Assembly (NCBI GenBank): GCA_020160805.1
Contig: JAIUPO010000021.1
Coordinates: forward strand, 1 to 64,000
Length of the DNA stretch: 64,000 nt
Reading direction: 5' to 3'
Source: Actinomycetota bacterium
Lineage (GTDB): Bacteria; Actinomycetota; Actinomycetes; Actinomycetales; Dermatophilaceae
Shown here: in pieces, positions 38,667-47,964 of the stretch
Numbering within the stretch: the stretch's first letter is position 1
Layout: each line of letters begins with the position of its first letter
Program-made: the position numbers and the translations under genes
Notes under the pieces: model-generated
The model's input: the letters and a program-made list of their open reading frames with translations, nothing else
Told to the model about the DNA's origin: nothing
The model's database searches: none

Positions 38667-39950
38667 ATGAGTGAAGCCTTCGATGCCGTCGACGTCATCA
38701 TTGCCAAGCGTGACAAGCGCGAGCTGTCCGACGAGCAGATCCGGTGGGTGATCGATGCCTACACCCGCGGTGTCGTGGCGGAGGAGCAGATGTCGGCGCT
38801 CAATATGGCCGTCCTGCTCAACGGGATGACCCGCCGCGAGATCGCGACGTGGACCGACGCCATGATCAAGTCCGGCGAGCGCATGGACTTCTCCTCGCTG
38901 AAGAATCCCACCGCCGACAAGCACTCGACCGGGGGAGTGGGCGACAAGATCACGCTGCCGCTCGCGCCCCTCGTTGCGGTCTTCGGAGTGGCGGTGCCGC
39001 AGCTGTCCGGCCGCGGGCTTGGACATACGGGCGGCACCCTCGACAAGCTGGAGTCGATCCCCGGATGGCAGGCCGGGATGTCCAATGAGGCGATGCTGGC
39101 GCAACTCGATGATGTGGGCGCGGTCATCTGCGCGGCCGGCTCGGGCCTGGCCCCCGCGGACAAGAAGCTGTATGCGCTGCGCGATGTCACCGGCACTGTC
39201 GAGGCCATCCCGTTAATCGCCTCCTCCATCATGTCCAAGAAGATCGCCGAAGGCACCGGCGCGCTCGTGCTCGACGTCAAGGTCGGCTCGGGCGCGTTCA
39301 TGAAGAACATCGAGGACGCCCGCGAACTGGCCCGCACCATGGTCGACCTCGGCACCGACGCCGGTGTGAAAACCGTTGCCCTGCTGACGGATATGTCCAC
39401 GCCATTGGGTTACACCGCAGGCAATGCCATCGAGGTGCGCGAGTCCGTGGACGTGCTCTCCGGTGGTGGCCCGGCCGATGTCGTTGAGCTGACGGTGCGC
39501 CTGGCGGAGGAGATGTTGGAGGCCGCCGGCAAGGGGGGCCAGGACGTGCGCGCCGCGCTCCAGGACGGCCGCGCCCTCGATGCCTGGAAGCGGATGATCC
39601 GGGCACAAGGCGGCGATCCGGACGCGCCCATGCCGGTCGCCAAGCACAACGAGCAGATCCTCGCCGAGCGCGACGGCTTCGTCACCGCCATGGATGCGTA
39701 TGCCGTGGGCGTCGCCGCCTGGCGCCTCGGGGCTGGCCGCGCCCGCAAGGAGGACCCGGTGCAGGCCGGGGCCGGCATCGAAATGCACCTCAAGCCTGGC
39801 GATCCGGTGCGCAAGGGCGAGTCCATCCTCACCCTCTACACCGACACCCCCGAGCGCTTCGAGCGGGCCAAGGAGGCGCTGGCGGGCGGCATACACATCG
39901 GCGACGCCGCCCCCGACCCCACCCCCGTCATCCTCGACCGCATCTCCTAG
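38667..39950 (+). CDS. deoA: Thymidine (pyrimidine nucleoside) phosphorylase
   Basis: About 427 residues with the phosphate-binding [17 protein letters not shown] near residue 85 and the signature [20 protein letters not shown] near residue 115. The C-terminal alpha/beta domain ([18 protein letters not shown]) is also present. It splits thymidine or deoxyuridine with phosphate to give the base and deoxyribose 1-phosphate. The ATG at 38667 has AGGA seven bases upstream. An earlier frame start would add 16 residues not found in the family. It follows cdd by 137 bases and precedes add, with a palindromic repeat in between. Confidence 0.95.
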   Translation: MSEAFDAVDVIIAKRDKRELSDEQIRWVIDAYTRGVVAEEQMSALNMAVLLNGMTRREIATWTDAMIKSGERMDFSSLKNPTADKHSTGGVGDKITLPLAPLVAVFGVAVPQLSGRGLGHTGGTLDKLESIPGWQAGMSNEAMLAQLDDVGAVICAAGSGLAPADKKLYALRDVTGTVEAIPLIASSIMSKKIAEGTGALVLDVKVGSGAFMKNIEDARELARTMVDLGTDAGVKTVALLTDMSTPLGYTAGNAIEVRESVDVLSGGGPADVVELTVRLAEEMLEAAGKGGQDVRAALQDGRALDAWKRMIRAQGGDPDAPMPVAKHNEQILAERDGFVTAMDAYAVGVAAWRLGAGRARKEDPVQAGAGIEMHLKPGDPVRKGESILTLYTDTPERFERAKEALAGGIHIGDAAPDPTPVILDRIS

Positions 39951-39971
39951 CGAGAGCGCGAGTCGCCTCCC

Positions 39972-40056
39972 GTTTCTCTCCGGATGCCGCAAGTCTGCGC
40001 TTGACCCCTGCTTTAAAGCGGGGTGAAGTGCACACTTGTGGCATCCGGAGAGAAAT
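39972..40056. repeat. Palindromic repeat, family 1, full copy
   Basis: Two 42-base arms meet at a TTTAAA centre (40012-40017). The outer parts TTTCTCTCCGGATGCC and GGCATCCGGAGAGAAA match exactly, and the inner parts match with several differences. A partial second copy is at 62052-62117. It lies between deoA and add, both rightward. A role as terminator or as a mobile palindromic element is possible. Confidence 0.8.
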
Positions 40057-40125
40057 GAGCGAACTCGCCGGGGCCGGTCGGCGGCGGGGACCGGTGGGCG
40101 TCGTTGGCGGGGGAGGCGGAGCGCC

Positions 40126-40131
40126 TACGCT
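40126..40131 (+). promoter_or_regulatory. -10 box of a leaderless promoter, add
   Basis: TACGCT followed by seven bases and the GTG at 40139. No ribosome-binding site is present. Confidence 0.5.
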
Positions 40132-40138
40132 GTGCAGC

Positions 40139-41239
40139 GTGAGTGACATCGCCGTCAGCCCGGATATCGCCGCGGCACCCAAGGCCCTCCTGCACGACCA
40201 CCTCGACGGTGGCGTGCGGCCGCAGACGATCGTCGAGATCAGCGATGAGATCGGCTACACCGACCTGCCGCGCACGGACGCGACCTCGCTGGACCAGTGG
40301 TTCCGGGAGAGCGCGGATTCGGGCTCGCTCGTGCGCTATCTGGAGACTTTCGAGCACACCGTCGCGGTCATGCAGACGACCGCTGGTCTGCACCGGGTGG
40401 CCAAGGAGTGCGCCCTCGACCTCGCCGCAGACGGGGTGGTGTATGCCGAATCGCGTTACGCCCCAGAACAACACGTAGCCGGTGGGTTGGCGATGGAGGA
40501 GGTCGTCGAGGCGGTCAACGCGGGCTTCCGGGAGGGCGAGGCGGAGGCGGCCGCAGCGGGCCGGCCCATCCACATGCGCGCGCTGCTGACGGCGATGCGC
40601 CATGCGGCCCGCTCCCGCGAAATCGCCGAACTCGCCGTTCGCTATCGCGACGACGGGGTCGTCGGCTTCGATATCGCCGGCGCCGAGGCCGGCTACCCGC
40701 CCACCCGGCACCTCGACGCCTTCGAATACCTGCAGCGCGAGAATGCCCACTTCACCATCCACGCCGGCGAGGCCTTCGGGCTGCCGAGCATTTGGGAGGC
40801 GATCCAGTGGTGCGGCGCCGACCGTCTCGGCCACGGAGTGCGGATCGTCGACGATATCGACACGGCCAGCGAGCAGCCCGCGCTCGGGCGGCTGTCCGCA
40901 TACGTCCGGGACGCGCGCATCCCGCTGGAGATGTGCCCCAGCAGCAACCTGCAGACCGGCGCGGCGGCCTCATATGCCGACCACCCCATCACCTTGCTGA
41001 AGAATCTCCGCTTCCGCGTCACTGTCAACACCGACAACCGCCTCATGAGCGGCACCACCCTCGGGCGCGAGATGCAGCATCTGGTGGACGAGGCCGGCTG
41101 GACGCTCTCGGACATCCGGTGGGCGACGATCAATGCGCTCAAGTCCGCCTTCATCCCGTATGACGAGCGGCTCGCCCTCATCGAGAAGGTCGTCAAGCCG
41201 GGGTATGCCGCCCTGGGCGTCCCTGCCTACTCCGTCTGA
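40139..41239 (+). CDS. add: Adenosine deaminase
   Basis: About 366 residues with the zinc-dependent deaminase motifs: the N-terminal [13 protein letters not shown] near residue 16, the [13 protein letters not shown] substrate and metal site near residue 205, SNLQTGAA and the late [13 protein letters not shown]. It converts adenosine and deoxyadenosine to inosine forms. The GTG start gives the family N-terminus, and longer frames run through the palindrome upstream. It works with punA (49827) and the transporter at 32875-38102 in purine nucleoside salvage. Its gene end faces a convergent membrane-protein gene across a long palindrome. Confidence 0.95.
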   Translation: MSDIAVSPDIAAAPKALLHDHLDGGVRPQTIVEISDEIGYTDLPRTDATSLDQWFRESADSGSLVRYLETFEHTVAVMQTTAGLHRVAKECALDLAADGVVYAESRYAPEQHVAGGLAMEEVVEAVNAGFREGEAEAAAAGRPIHMRALLTAMRHAARSREIAELAVRYRDDGVVGFDIAGAEAGYPPTRHLDAFEYLQRENAHFTIHAGEAFGLPSIWEAIQWCGADRLGHGVRIVDDIDTASEQPALGRLSAYVRDARIPLEMCPSSNLQTGAAASYADHPITLLKNLRFRVTVNTDNRLMSGTTLGREMQHLVDEAGWTLSDIRWATINALKSAFIPYDERLALIEKVVKPGYAALGVPAYSV

Positions 41240-41580
41240 TCCGCGCGCCGGGATCTCACCCCGGCCCGTTAACCTCGTCGCTCCCACCGGGTCCACGTTC
41301 ACGTCCTTACGCCCTACCAACCGCCGGCTGATCGCCGACCGCCGGACCTAACGCTCGACCTACCGCCTGGTATGCGCCCTGATCACGGCGCATACCAGGC
41401 GGTAGGTCAGGAGTTAGCCCGTGGCGGATGGACCGGCGCCCCCGCACGCCTGAACACCTTCGCGGTCAACCTCGCGATCCCCGGGCCGGGCAATACCGCC
41501 AAGGTGCACTTCACGCGCTGAGCGCCACCCTCAGGGCGGCCGGCTCGCACCCCTCCGGGCGCAGCCGGCCCGGGCCAACC
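41240..41580. other. Gene-free stretch between convergent genes
   Basis: This 341-base gap lies between the add stop and the stop of a leftward membrane-protein gene. The only clear structure is the near-perfect palindrome at 41359-41410. No tRNA, small gene or ribosome site was recognised in the rest. Confidence 0.7.
41359..41410. repeat. Near-perfect 52-base palindrome
   Basis: Arms of 22 bases (GACCTACCGCCTGGTATGCG plus CC, and its exact reverse complement) flank CTGATCAC, whose core TGATCA is itself palindromic. Only one base pair breaks the symmetry. It lies between convergent genes, so a two-way terminator is the simplest reading, but no T-tracts flank it. Confidence 0.85.
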
Positions 41581-42612
41581 TCAGGGCATCGGCCTCGGGC
41601 CCGGATAGGGCTGGATGCCCGATGGCCCCGGCGCGCCATACGGGTATGACGACCCCGGGCCGACCGGCCGGTCCTGCGGCGGCCCGCCCACGGCCGGTGC
41701 CTGCTCGCGGCGTCGGGCGTCGATATACATCAGCGTCACGTACGTGAAGCTGTAGACCTGGAAGACGACATTCAGCACGGCCGACAAGATGGCGGCGACG
41801 GCCGCGCCGACGCCCCACGCCGCGCGGGCCGACGCATCGCCGCTGGTGGAATCGGCGAGTTCGAGCGGCGCGGTCAGCGCGCTGAGAAGCATCAGCACCG
41901 GCACGGTGAGCAGACCGAGCATGAGGATCCGGCCGAAGGTCATCCACCAGGACCCCTTCGTCAGGGCGAGGGACCGGCCAATCGATGCCACGGGGCTGGT
42001 GCGCTCGATCGCCAGGACGGGGAAGATGAAGACCAGACGCACCGTGATCCAGTAGAACGCTGGGATCAGGCCCAGGATGAAGATCACGCTCCCGACATTC
42101 CCGGCATTGCCGGCGAGATCGCTGCTTAAGAGCACCACGATGACCACGATCGCGATGATGATGGCGAGATAACTGGCGATGAAGATCAGGGCGAGCACGA
42201 TCATTCGCCAGACGACCCCGGCGCCATCGCGCCATACCTGGCCCATGCTCGGACGCTCTCCGAGCGCGATGCGATAGGCGCCGACGACCAGCGCCCCCGT
42301 CATCCGCAGCAGGACATAAGCCGCCGCGAATCCGAAGACGACGACGGCAACGCCAATCAGGCCGACCAGCACGCTCGCCCGGTCGGAGGCCAGCCCACTC
42401 GCGAGGGCCAAGGAAAAGAGGACGACCCCAGGCACCGCGAGACCGATGGCGACCAGCAGTGGTAGGCCGAGGAAGATCCGCGGCGCCGCGAATACGGTGC
42501 GAAACGAGCCGCTGACGATATCCCCCACGCCCAGCAGCCGATTCGGGATCGTCGGTGCCCCGCCGGCAGGCGTGGCGCGGGGCGCGCTCGTGTCGTGCGG
42601 ATGGCTGGTCAT
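41581..42612 (-). CDS. Multi-pass membrane protein, DUF-type
   Basis: About 343 residues with six or so membrane helices. They are preceded by a Pro/Ala-rich N-terminus and followed by a Pro/Gly/Tyr-rich C-terminus (SSYPYGAPGPSGIQPYPGP). The pattern FRTVFAAPRIFLGLPLLVAI near residue 38, and IPAFYWITVRLVFIFPVLAI later, matches the glycerophosphoryl-diester-phosphodiesterase membrane-domain group of actinobacterial proteins, whose function is unknown. No catalytic domain is attached. The ATG at 42612 gives the usual N-terminus, with GAGGGGG upstream. It ends in a gap shared with convergent add. Confidence 0.75.
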   Translation of the reverse strand: MTSHPHDTSAPRATPAGGAPTIPNRLLGVGDIVSGSFRTVFAAPRIFLGLPLLVAIGLAVPGVVLFSLALASGLASDRASVLVGLIGVAVVVFGFAAAYVLLRMTGALVVGAYRIALGERPSMGQVWRDGAGVVWRMIVLALIFIASYLAIIIAIVVIVVLLSSDLAGNAGNVGSVIFILGLIPAFYWITVRLVFIFPVLAIERTSPVASIGRSLALTKGSWWMTFGRILMLGLLTVPVLMLLSALTAPLELADSTSGDASARAAWGVGAAVAAILSAVLNVVFQVYSFTYVTLMYIDARRREQAPAVGGPPQDRPVGPGSSYPYGAPGPSGIQPYPGPRPMP

Positions 42613-42703
42613 GAAGCCGATATCCCCCTCGTGCCAAGCGGTGGACCCTCCACCGCGCTGCATCGTATGCAGTCCGCGCCCCCAGCTTGGCCTTTGCGGC
42701 TCG

Positions 42704-43309
42704 TCAGGTGCGCAATGCCGCCTCGACCTCGGGAGCCGTGGCCGGGCGGGCACCGCGCTTCGACGCGCGGGCCACGACCTGCGGTTCCGCCCGCATCAAC
42801 TCCAGTCCGCGGCGGACCAGAACGCGCGGCGGTTTGCGATGCTCTTTCAGATCCCGCGCCAACCGGCGCACGAAGGTCAAGGCCGGACGATTGCGGACGC
42901 ACCACGCGCTGTGCAGCACGCCGGCCTCGCGCAGCGGCGCGACGAGTTCGGCCGCGAAGATGCCCTCGGCGAGCACGAGATGCTCGGTCGGCAGGGTGGC
43001 GGTCGTCCAGGAGACTCGCCGGGAGACCGAGATGTCATAGACCGGCACCTCACACCGGCCCTCGTCGATCAGGGCGGTCAGGGCCGCGACCGCGCCCTCG
43101 CCGTCCCAGCTACGCGGGTCATCCCAGTCGGCGATGCCTAGGCTAGGGTGCATCGGCAGGCTCGGGTCGTCGACATCCTTGTAGAAGTCGTCGAGGTTGA
43201 CGATGGGCCAGCCGTGGGCGGCGCGCAACCGGTCGGCGAGGCGCGACTTGCCGGCCCCGGACGGACCGGCGAGCAGCACGACCCGGGCCCGGGTGTCCTT
43301 CTGCGTCAC
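42704..43309 (-). CDS. Uridine kinase-like P-loop protein
   Basis: A 201-residue P-loop kinase with Walker A AGPSGAGKSRLADRL near residue 15, the NLDDFYKD substrate region near residue 37, and the segment DWDDPRSWDGEGAVAAL. Related proteins are called uridine kinase (Udk). They phosphorylate uridine or cytidine. The GTG at 43309 is taken, since the preceding GTG codon adds only one residue. It lies 38 bases after the truncated dehydrogenase gene, in the nucleoside-use region, which fits nucleoside phosphorylation. The substrate is not proved by sequence. Confidence 0.8.
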   Translation of the reverse strand: MTQKDTRARVVLLAGPSGAGKSRLADRLRAAHGWPIVNLDDFYKDVDDPSLPMHPSLGIADWDDPRSWDGEGAVAALTALIDEGRCEVPVYDISVSRRVSWTTATLPTEHLVLAEGIFAAELVAPLREAGVLHSAWCVRNRPALTFVRRLARDLKEHRKPPRVLVRRGLELMRAEPQVVARASKRGARPATAPEVEAALRT

Positions 43310-43347
43310 CACGGCGGCGTTGCGAGGGCGAACACGTCGTGGAAGCC

Positions 43348-44232
43348 CTAGCGGCCCTTGGGGTGCCAGACGGTCTTGGTCTCGAGATAGGACTCGATCC
43401 GCCCCAGGTCGGGGGTCTGGGTCCAGTCCTCTTCGATGGCCGTGAGCCCGTCGAGCGCAGGCCGGCGCACCCGCTTCACGTTGTCCGCGGCCGCGCTCTC
43501 CAAGTCGCCCCAGGAGATCTCGGTGCCCGCCACGCCGGTCAGGTCGATCGCGTTGACATCGCGGTGCGAGGCCAGCCACGGCGCCGCCTCGGCCGGGTCG
43601 CCGGTGATGAGGTTGATGACGCCGCCGGGCACATCGGAGGTCGCGAGTGCCTCGGCGAGCGTGATCGCCGGGATGGGGCGATCCCGGCTCGTGAGCACCA
43701 CGGCGGTGTTGCCGGACACGACGATCGGGGCGACCACGCTGACCAGCCCGAGCAGCGAACTGCCTTGCGGCGCAAGAGCAGCCACGACTCCGGTCGGGTC
43801 CGGAGCGGAGATATTGAAGTACGGCCCGGCCACCGGGTTGAGCCCGCCGAGGACCTGCGCGAACTTGTCGGACCACCCGGCATACCAGACCCACCGGTCG
43901 ATCGCGGCGTCCACCGAGGCCGCGGCGCGGGCCGGGGTCAGGCCCTCGGCGGCGCGGACTTCCTCGACGAATTGCGCCTTGCGCGACTCCATGACCTCGG
44001 CGACCCGATAGAGCACCTGGCCCCGGTTGTATGCCGTGGCCCCGGCCCAGCCCGGCTGCGCCTTGCGCGCCGCGACCACCGCGTCGCGGGCGTCCTTGCG
44101 CGAGCCCTTGGCGGCATTGGCGAGGAAGCGGCCCTTGGCGTCGCTCACGTCATACGAGCGCCCGGACTCGCTGCGGGGGAAGGCCCCGCCGATATAGAGC
44201 TTGTAGGTCTTCTTGACCTCGACCCGGCTCAC
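43348..44232 (-). CDS. Short aldehyde-dehydrogenase-like protein lacking the catalytic half
   Basis: A 294-residue protein similar to the N-terminal, coenzyme-binding part of aldehyde dehydrogenases (KLYIGGAFPRSESGRSYDV, then VVAALAPQGSSLLGLVSVVA and GNTAVVLTSRDRP). It ends soon after LTGVAGTEISWGDLESAA with a distinctive ETKTVWHPKGR. The catalytic Cys region and the C-terminal domain are missing. Full enzymes have about 480 residues. The GTG overlaps the stop of the complete enzyme upstream (GTGA), so the two are made together. It may be a regulatory or structural partner rather than an enzyme. No frameshift or broken frame is seen, so it does not look like simple decay. Confidence 0.85.
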   Translation of the reverse strand: MSRVEVKKTYKLYIGGAFPRSESGRSYDVSDAKGRFLANAAKGSRKDARDAVVAARKAQPGWAGATAYNRGQVLYRVAEVMESRKAQFVEEVRAAEGLTPARAAASVDAAIDRWVWYAGWSDKFAQVLGGLNPVAGPYFNISAPDPTGVVAALAPQGSSLLGLVSVVAPIVVSGNTAVVLTSRDRPIPAITLAEALATSDVPGGVINLITGDPAEAAPWLASHRDVNAIDLTGVAGTEISWGDLESAAADNVKRVRRPALDGLTAIEEDWTQTPDLGRIESYLETKTVWHPKGR

Positions 44233-45674
44233 GCGCTCTCTCCCGTCACGACATACGCGGCGAGGCCGTGGCGCCCGCCCTCTCGGCCATAGCCCGACTC
44301 CTTGTAGCCGCCGAAGGGGCTGGCCGGGTCGAAGCGGTTGAAGGTATTGGCCCACACCACGCCGGCGCGCAGCTGGTCGGCCATCCACAGGATGCGCGAG
44401 CCCTTGTCGGTCCAGATGCCCGCCGACAGGCCGTATGGCGTGTTGTTGGCCTTCGCGACCGCTTCCTGCGGCGTGCGGAAGGTGAGCATCGAGACCACCG
44501 GCCCGAAAATCTCCTCCTGGGCGATCCGGTGCGTCTGGCTGACGCCGGTGAAAACCGTTGGGCGGAACCAGAATCCCTTGTCCGGCAACGGACATCCGGT
44601 ATCCCACCGCTGGGCACCCTCGGCCTCGCCGGCGGCGACGAGTTCGGTGATCCGAGTCAGTTGGCCCCGGCTGTTGATCGCGCCGACATCGGTGTTCTTA
44701 TCCAGCGGGTCGCCGACGCGCAGGGTCTGAAGGCGGCGCTTGAGGCGGGCCTCGACCTCGTCGGCGATCGACTCCTGGACCAGCAACCGCGACCCGGCGC
44801 AGCAGACATGGCCCTGGTTGAAGAAGATGCCATTGATGATGCCTTCGACGGCCTGGTCGATCGGGGCGTCATCGAAAATGATGTTTGCGGCCTTGCCGCC
44901 GAGTTCCAGCGTCGCCTTCTTGCGGGTCCCGGCGATCGCGCGGGCGATGGCCTTCCCGACGCCGGTCGAGCCGGTGAACGCGATCTTGTCGATGCCGGGG
45001 TGATCGACGATCGCCTGGCCGGTCGTGCCTGCCCCGGTGACGATATTGACCACGCCGGGCGGCAGCTCGGCCTGCTGGCAAACCTCCGCGAAGAGCAGGG
45101 CCGTCAGCGGCGTCGTCTCGGCCGGCTTCAGGACGACGGTATTGCCGGTGGCGAGCGCCGGGGCGATCTTCCACGCGAGCATGAGCATCGGGAAGTTCCA
45201 CGGAATCACTTGTCCCACAACGCCATGCGGGCGCGGGTTGGGCCCGAGGGCGGCATACTCCAGCTTGTCGGCCCAGCCGGCGTGATAGAAGAAATGCGCC
45301 GCCGCGACCGGGACATCGACGTCGCGGCTTTCCTTGATCGGCTTGCCATTGTCGAGGGTTTCCAGGACCGCGAACTCCCGCGCGCGCTCCTGCAGGATGC
45401 GGGCGATGCGATAGAGGTACTTGCCGCGGTCGGCGCCGCTCATTCGGGACCAGACCCGGGTGTATGCCGCCCGCGCGGCCTTGACCGCGAGGTCGACATC
45501 CGCGGCGCTCGCCTCCGAGATCTCGGCGAGCACCTCCTCGGTGGCAGGGGAGATCGTCTTGAACGATTCGCCGGTGCCATCGACGAATTCGCCATTGATG
45601 AACAGGCCGTATGACGGGCGTAGGTTGACGACGGCGCGGGACTCTGGTGCGGGGGCGTACTCGAAAATGCTCAT
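44229..45674 (-). CDS. Aldehyde dehydrogenase
   Basis: The 481-residue full-length enzyme has the coenzyme site IPWNFPMLMLAWKIAPALA, the FTGSTGVGKAIARA loop, the general base in LELGGKAANIIFDDA, and the catalytic Cys near residue 289 (FFNQGHVCCAGSRLL). It oxidises an aldehyde with NAD(P). deoC starts the operon, and DeoC releases acetaldehyde from deoxyribose 5-phosphate, so acetaldehyde is a plausible substrate. The short dehydrogenase-like gene follows with an overlap. Specificity cannot be read from sequence. Confidence 0.92.
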   Translation of the reverse strand: MSIFEYAPAPESRAVVNLRPSYGLFINGEFVDGTGESFKTISPATEEVLAEISEASAADVDLAVKAARAAYTRVWSRMSGADRGKYLYRIARILQERAREFAVLETLDNGKPIKESRDVDVPVAAAHFFYHAGWADKLEYAALGPNPRPHGVVGQVIPWNFPMLMLAWKIAPALATGNTVVLKPAETTPLTALLFAEVCQQAELPPGVVNIVTGAGTTGQAIVDHPGIDKIAFTGSTGVGKAIARAIAGTRKKATLELGGKAANIIFDDAPIDQAVEGIINGIFFNQGHVCCAGSRLLVQESIADEVEARLKRRLQTLRVGDPLDKNTDVGAINSRGQLTRITELVAAGEAEGAQRWDTGCPLPDKGFWFRPTVFTGVSQTHRIAQEEIFGPVVSMLTFRTPQEAVAKANNTPYGLSAGIWTDKGSRILWMADQLRAGVVWANTFNRFDPASPFGGYKESGYGREGGRHGLAAYVVTGESA

Positions 45675-45690
45675 CGGTGTCGTCTTCTCG

Positions 45691-46692
45691 TCAGTAGAGG
45701 CTCGGGGCGTCGTCGGTGATGTAGTCAGCTCCGGAGTAATAGCCGAGAGTCATCCGTTGCCGTTGCAGGAGTAGGTCGTTCAGCAGGCTCGAGGCGCCGA
45801 AGCGGAACCAGGTGTTGTCCAGCCAAGGGTCGCCAGCGACCTCGCTGACGGCGACGAGGAATTTGATGGCGTCCTTGCTCGTGCGTATGCCGCCCGCCGG
45901 CTTCACGCCGATCATCTCGCCGGTCAGCTCCAGCCAGTCGCGGACGGCTTCGAGCATGATCACGGTGACGGGCAGGGTCGCGGCGGGGGAGACCTTGCCG
46001 GTGCTCGTCTTGATGAAGTCGCCACCGGCGAGCATCGAGAGCCACGAGGCGCGGCGCACATTGTCATAGGTGACCAGTTCGCCGGTCTCCATGATGACCT
46101 TCAACCGGGCCTCGCCGCAGGCCGCCTTGATGTCGGCGATCTGGTGGAAGACCGTGAGGTAGTCGCCGGCGAGGAAGGCGCCCCGGTCGATGACCATGTC
46201 GATCTCGTCCGCGCCGGCCGCGACGGCCTCGCGGGTGTCGGCGAGCTTGACCGCCATGCTGGCCCGGCCGCTGGGGAAGGCCGTCGCGACGGCGGCGATT
46301 TTCACGCCGCTGCCGTCGCCGAGCGCCTCCTTGGCCACGGCGACCATGTCGCCATAGACGCAAACCGCGGCCGTGCGCGGGGTGCTCAGGTCGCTCGCGT
46401 CGGGCGTCAGCGCCTTGGCGCACAGGCCGCGCACCTTGCCCGGCGTGTCCGCGCCTTCCAGGGTGGTCAGGTCGATCATCGAGATCGCGAGATCGATCGC
46501 CCACTTCTTGGAGTCGTTCTTGATCGAGCGCGTGCCGAGCGCTGCGGCCCGGCCGTTGCAGCCGACCTCGTCGACGCCCGGCAGGCCGTGCAACCAGGCC
46601 GTCAGGGCGGAATTGGTCAGGCGACTGACGCCCAGCAACTCACGTGCTCGGGCGGTGGCGTCGACGGCGATGTCTGGCGCAGCGGAGCTCAC
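45691..46692 (-). CDS. deoC: Deoxyribose-phosphate aldolase
   Basis: The 333-residue DeoC is of the long form. The Schiff-base lysine is in GGDFIKTSTGKVSPAATLPV near residue 230, and GVKPAGGIRTSKDAIKF is near residue 265. It cleaves deoxyribose 5-phosphate to glyceraldehyde 3-phosphate and acetaldehyde. It starts with GTG six bases after a TAGACT hexamer and leads the operon with the aldehyde dehydrogenase pair and the uridine-kinase-like gene. With deoA, punA and the phosphosugar mutase, it completes a route from nucleosides to central metabolism. Confidence 0.95.
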   Translation of the reverse strand: MSSAAPDIAVDATARARELLGVSRLTNSALTAWLHGLPGVDEVGCNGRAAALGTRSIKNDSKKWAIDLAISMIDLTTLEGADTPGKVRGLCAKALTPDASDLSTPRTAAVCVYGDMVAVAKEALGDGSGVKIAAVATAFPSGRASMAVKLADTREAVAAGADEIDMVIDRGAFLAGDYLTVFHQIADIKAACGEARLKVIMETGELVTYDNVRRASWLSMLAGGDFIKTSTGKVSPAATLPVTVIMLEAVRDWLELTGEMIGVKPAGGIRTSKDAIKFLVAVSEVAGDPWLDNTWFRFGASSLLNDLLLQRQRMTLGYYSGADYITDDAPSLY

Positions 46693-46698
46693 CGCTGG

Positions 46699-46704
46699 AG
46701 TCTA
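46699..46704 (-). promoter_or_regulatory. -10 box of a leaderless promoter, deoC
   Basis: Minus-strand TAGACT, six bases before the deoC GTG at 46692. The same hexamer and spacing occur at galK. Confidence 0.6.
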
Positions 46705-46764
46705 GCCGGGCGGGCGGCATACCCACCGGCACGCGGGCGGGGTGCCGCAAGAACACCAAATCGC

Positions 46765-46836
46765 CGCGAGAACACCTGATCCGCGCATTGACACCCGCTG
46801 CACGGGGTGTCAATGCACGGATCGGGTGTCCTCGCG
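46765..46836. repeat. Palindromic repeat, family 2, copy A
   Basis: Arms of 32 bases around the loop GCTGCAC plus one base. The inner part reads GCATTGACACCC against GGGTGTCAATGC. The outer ends read CGCGAG and CTCGCG. Copy B at 47965-48036 has the same length and nearly the same sequence, and the AbiEi-like gene lies exactly between. Half-repeats (GAACACC) lie just outside. Confidence 0.85.
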
Positions 46837-46848
46837 CGGATGAGGTGT

Positions 46849-47874
46849 CTATGCCGGGACGTACAAGCCCCGCACCTTGCGCATCCGGCCCAGCAGGCCT
46901 GCCGGGAAGCGGCCGGCGATCGAGCGTGCGAGCGCGTCGGGGTTGCGCAGGTCTGGGGCGCCGCGATGCCGGACATCGACGCCCTGTTGCACGAGCGCTC
47001 GGTCGCGCCGACTCTCCCGATTGAGCAGGACCGAACCGTCGTGGTCGGCGCGGTGCGCGTACTTGCCGATGCCGTCATATTCCTCAGCCAGCACTCGCAG
47101 GTCCGATGGGTCACCCGAGAGTTGGCTCAGCCGCCAGGCCAGGTCGGGGAAGTACGAGCCGGCGGGCGTGACGATCTCAAGCTGGCAGATGGGTTTGGGC
47201 AGTCCAAAGGCCAGCACGATCCACCGCAGCACCGATTCGCCGAAGGACTCGCTGAAGCCCGTGGCTGCGTGCAGGATGGCGGACGCCTGGAGGGTGCCTT
47301 TCGCGCCGGTCCAGCGAGCCAGGAGTTGGAGCAGACGCGCCCGCACCTCGGCTTCGCGCCGCTCAGACTCCTCGCGATCGAACCGGTTCATCGCCGCCAG
47401 CATGCGCAGTCCCGCGTCGGCGATGGCCAGCGCAATTCGAGGATGGGTATTCCGGGTGCAGTCGACGATCGTTCGCCACAGATTGGTCGTCGGCAGGCCG
47501 GCGATCTCCACGATCTCCTCCGGGCCGCAGCTGTCCAGGTGCCGTCGGACCCCTTCGCCCGTCATCCGACCTTGCCTCGTGGACACCAGGACATGGGCAT
47601 AGCCATCCCAGGAGCCGACGGGCAGGCCATGCAAGAGAGCGGCGGTCGTGTGGCTGAAGACCACATCGGTGCGCATCGTCCCCGCCACGGCGGCGGCCAT
47701 CGCCAGGGCCTGCTGGCGCTCGCGATCCCAGGTGGTCGCGCCGTCCGGTGCCGGGCCGAACGCGCCCGGGCGGATGCGTTCGACCTCGCCCGCGCGACGA
47801 CCGGCGGCGATGCACGGCCAGCCGAGGTCGCGGGTGAAACGGATGTCCGGTAGGTGGTGCTCGCCCCTGTCCAT
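46849..47874 (-). CDS. AbiEi/DUF559-like protein of unknown function
   Basis: The protein of about 341 residues has an N-terminal helical part with FSHTTAALLHGLPV, typical of type IV AbiEi antitoxin-like actinobacterial proteins, and VDCTRNTHPRIALAIADAGL in the middle. The C-terminal part resembles DUF559/Vsr-like endonuclease folds, with SFGESVLRWIV, YFPDLAWRL, EEYDGIGKYAH and RESRRDRAL as the probable Glu/Asp positions. No toxin partner is next to it. ATG 47874 is chosen, because an earlier frame start lies in the palindrome. Two near-identical palindromes flank the gene, which may have moved as a unit. Confidence 0.65.
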   Translation of the reverse strand: MDRGEHHLPDIRFTRDLGWPCIAAGRRAGEVERIRPGAFGPAPDGATTWDRERQQALAMAAAVAGTMRTDVVFSHTTAALLHGLPVGSWDGYAHVLVSTRQGRMTGEGVRRHLDSCGPEEIVEIAGLPTTNLWRTIVDCTRNTHPRIALAIADAGLRMLAAMNRFDREESERREAEVRARLLQLLARWTGAKGTLQASAILHAATGFSESFGESVLRWIVLAFGLPKPICQLEIVTPAGSYFPDLAWRLSQLSGDPSDLRVLAEEYDGIGKYAHRADHDGSVLLNRESRRDRALVQQGVDVRHRGAPDLRNPDALARSIAGRFPAGLLGRMRKVRGLYVPA

Positions 47875-47964
47875 GGGCTGAGGTTTGCAGCCGGACGCAC
47901 GATCGACAACGGCGACGAGCCGGCCTGTGGATAACCATCGATGCCGCCATCGACACCCGATCCG

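Noticed and set aside
41240-41580. Possible tRNA or small RNA in the longest gene-free stretch
   Set aside because: No T-loop or acceptor-stem pattern was found. Only the palindrome stands out.
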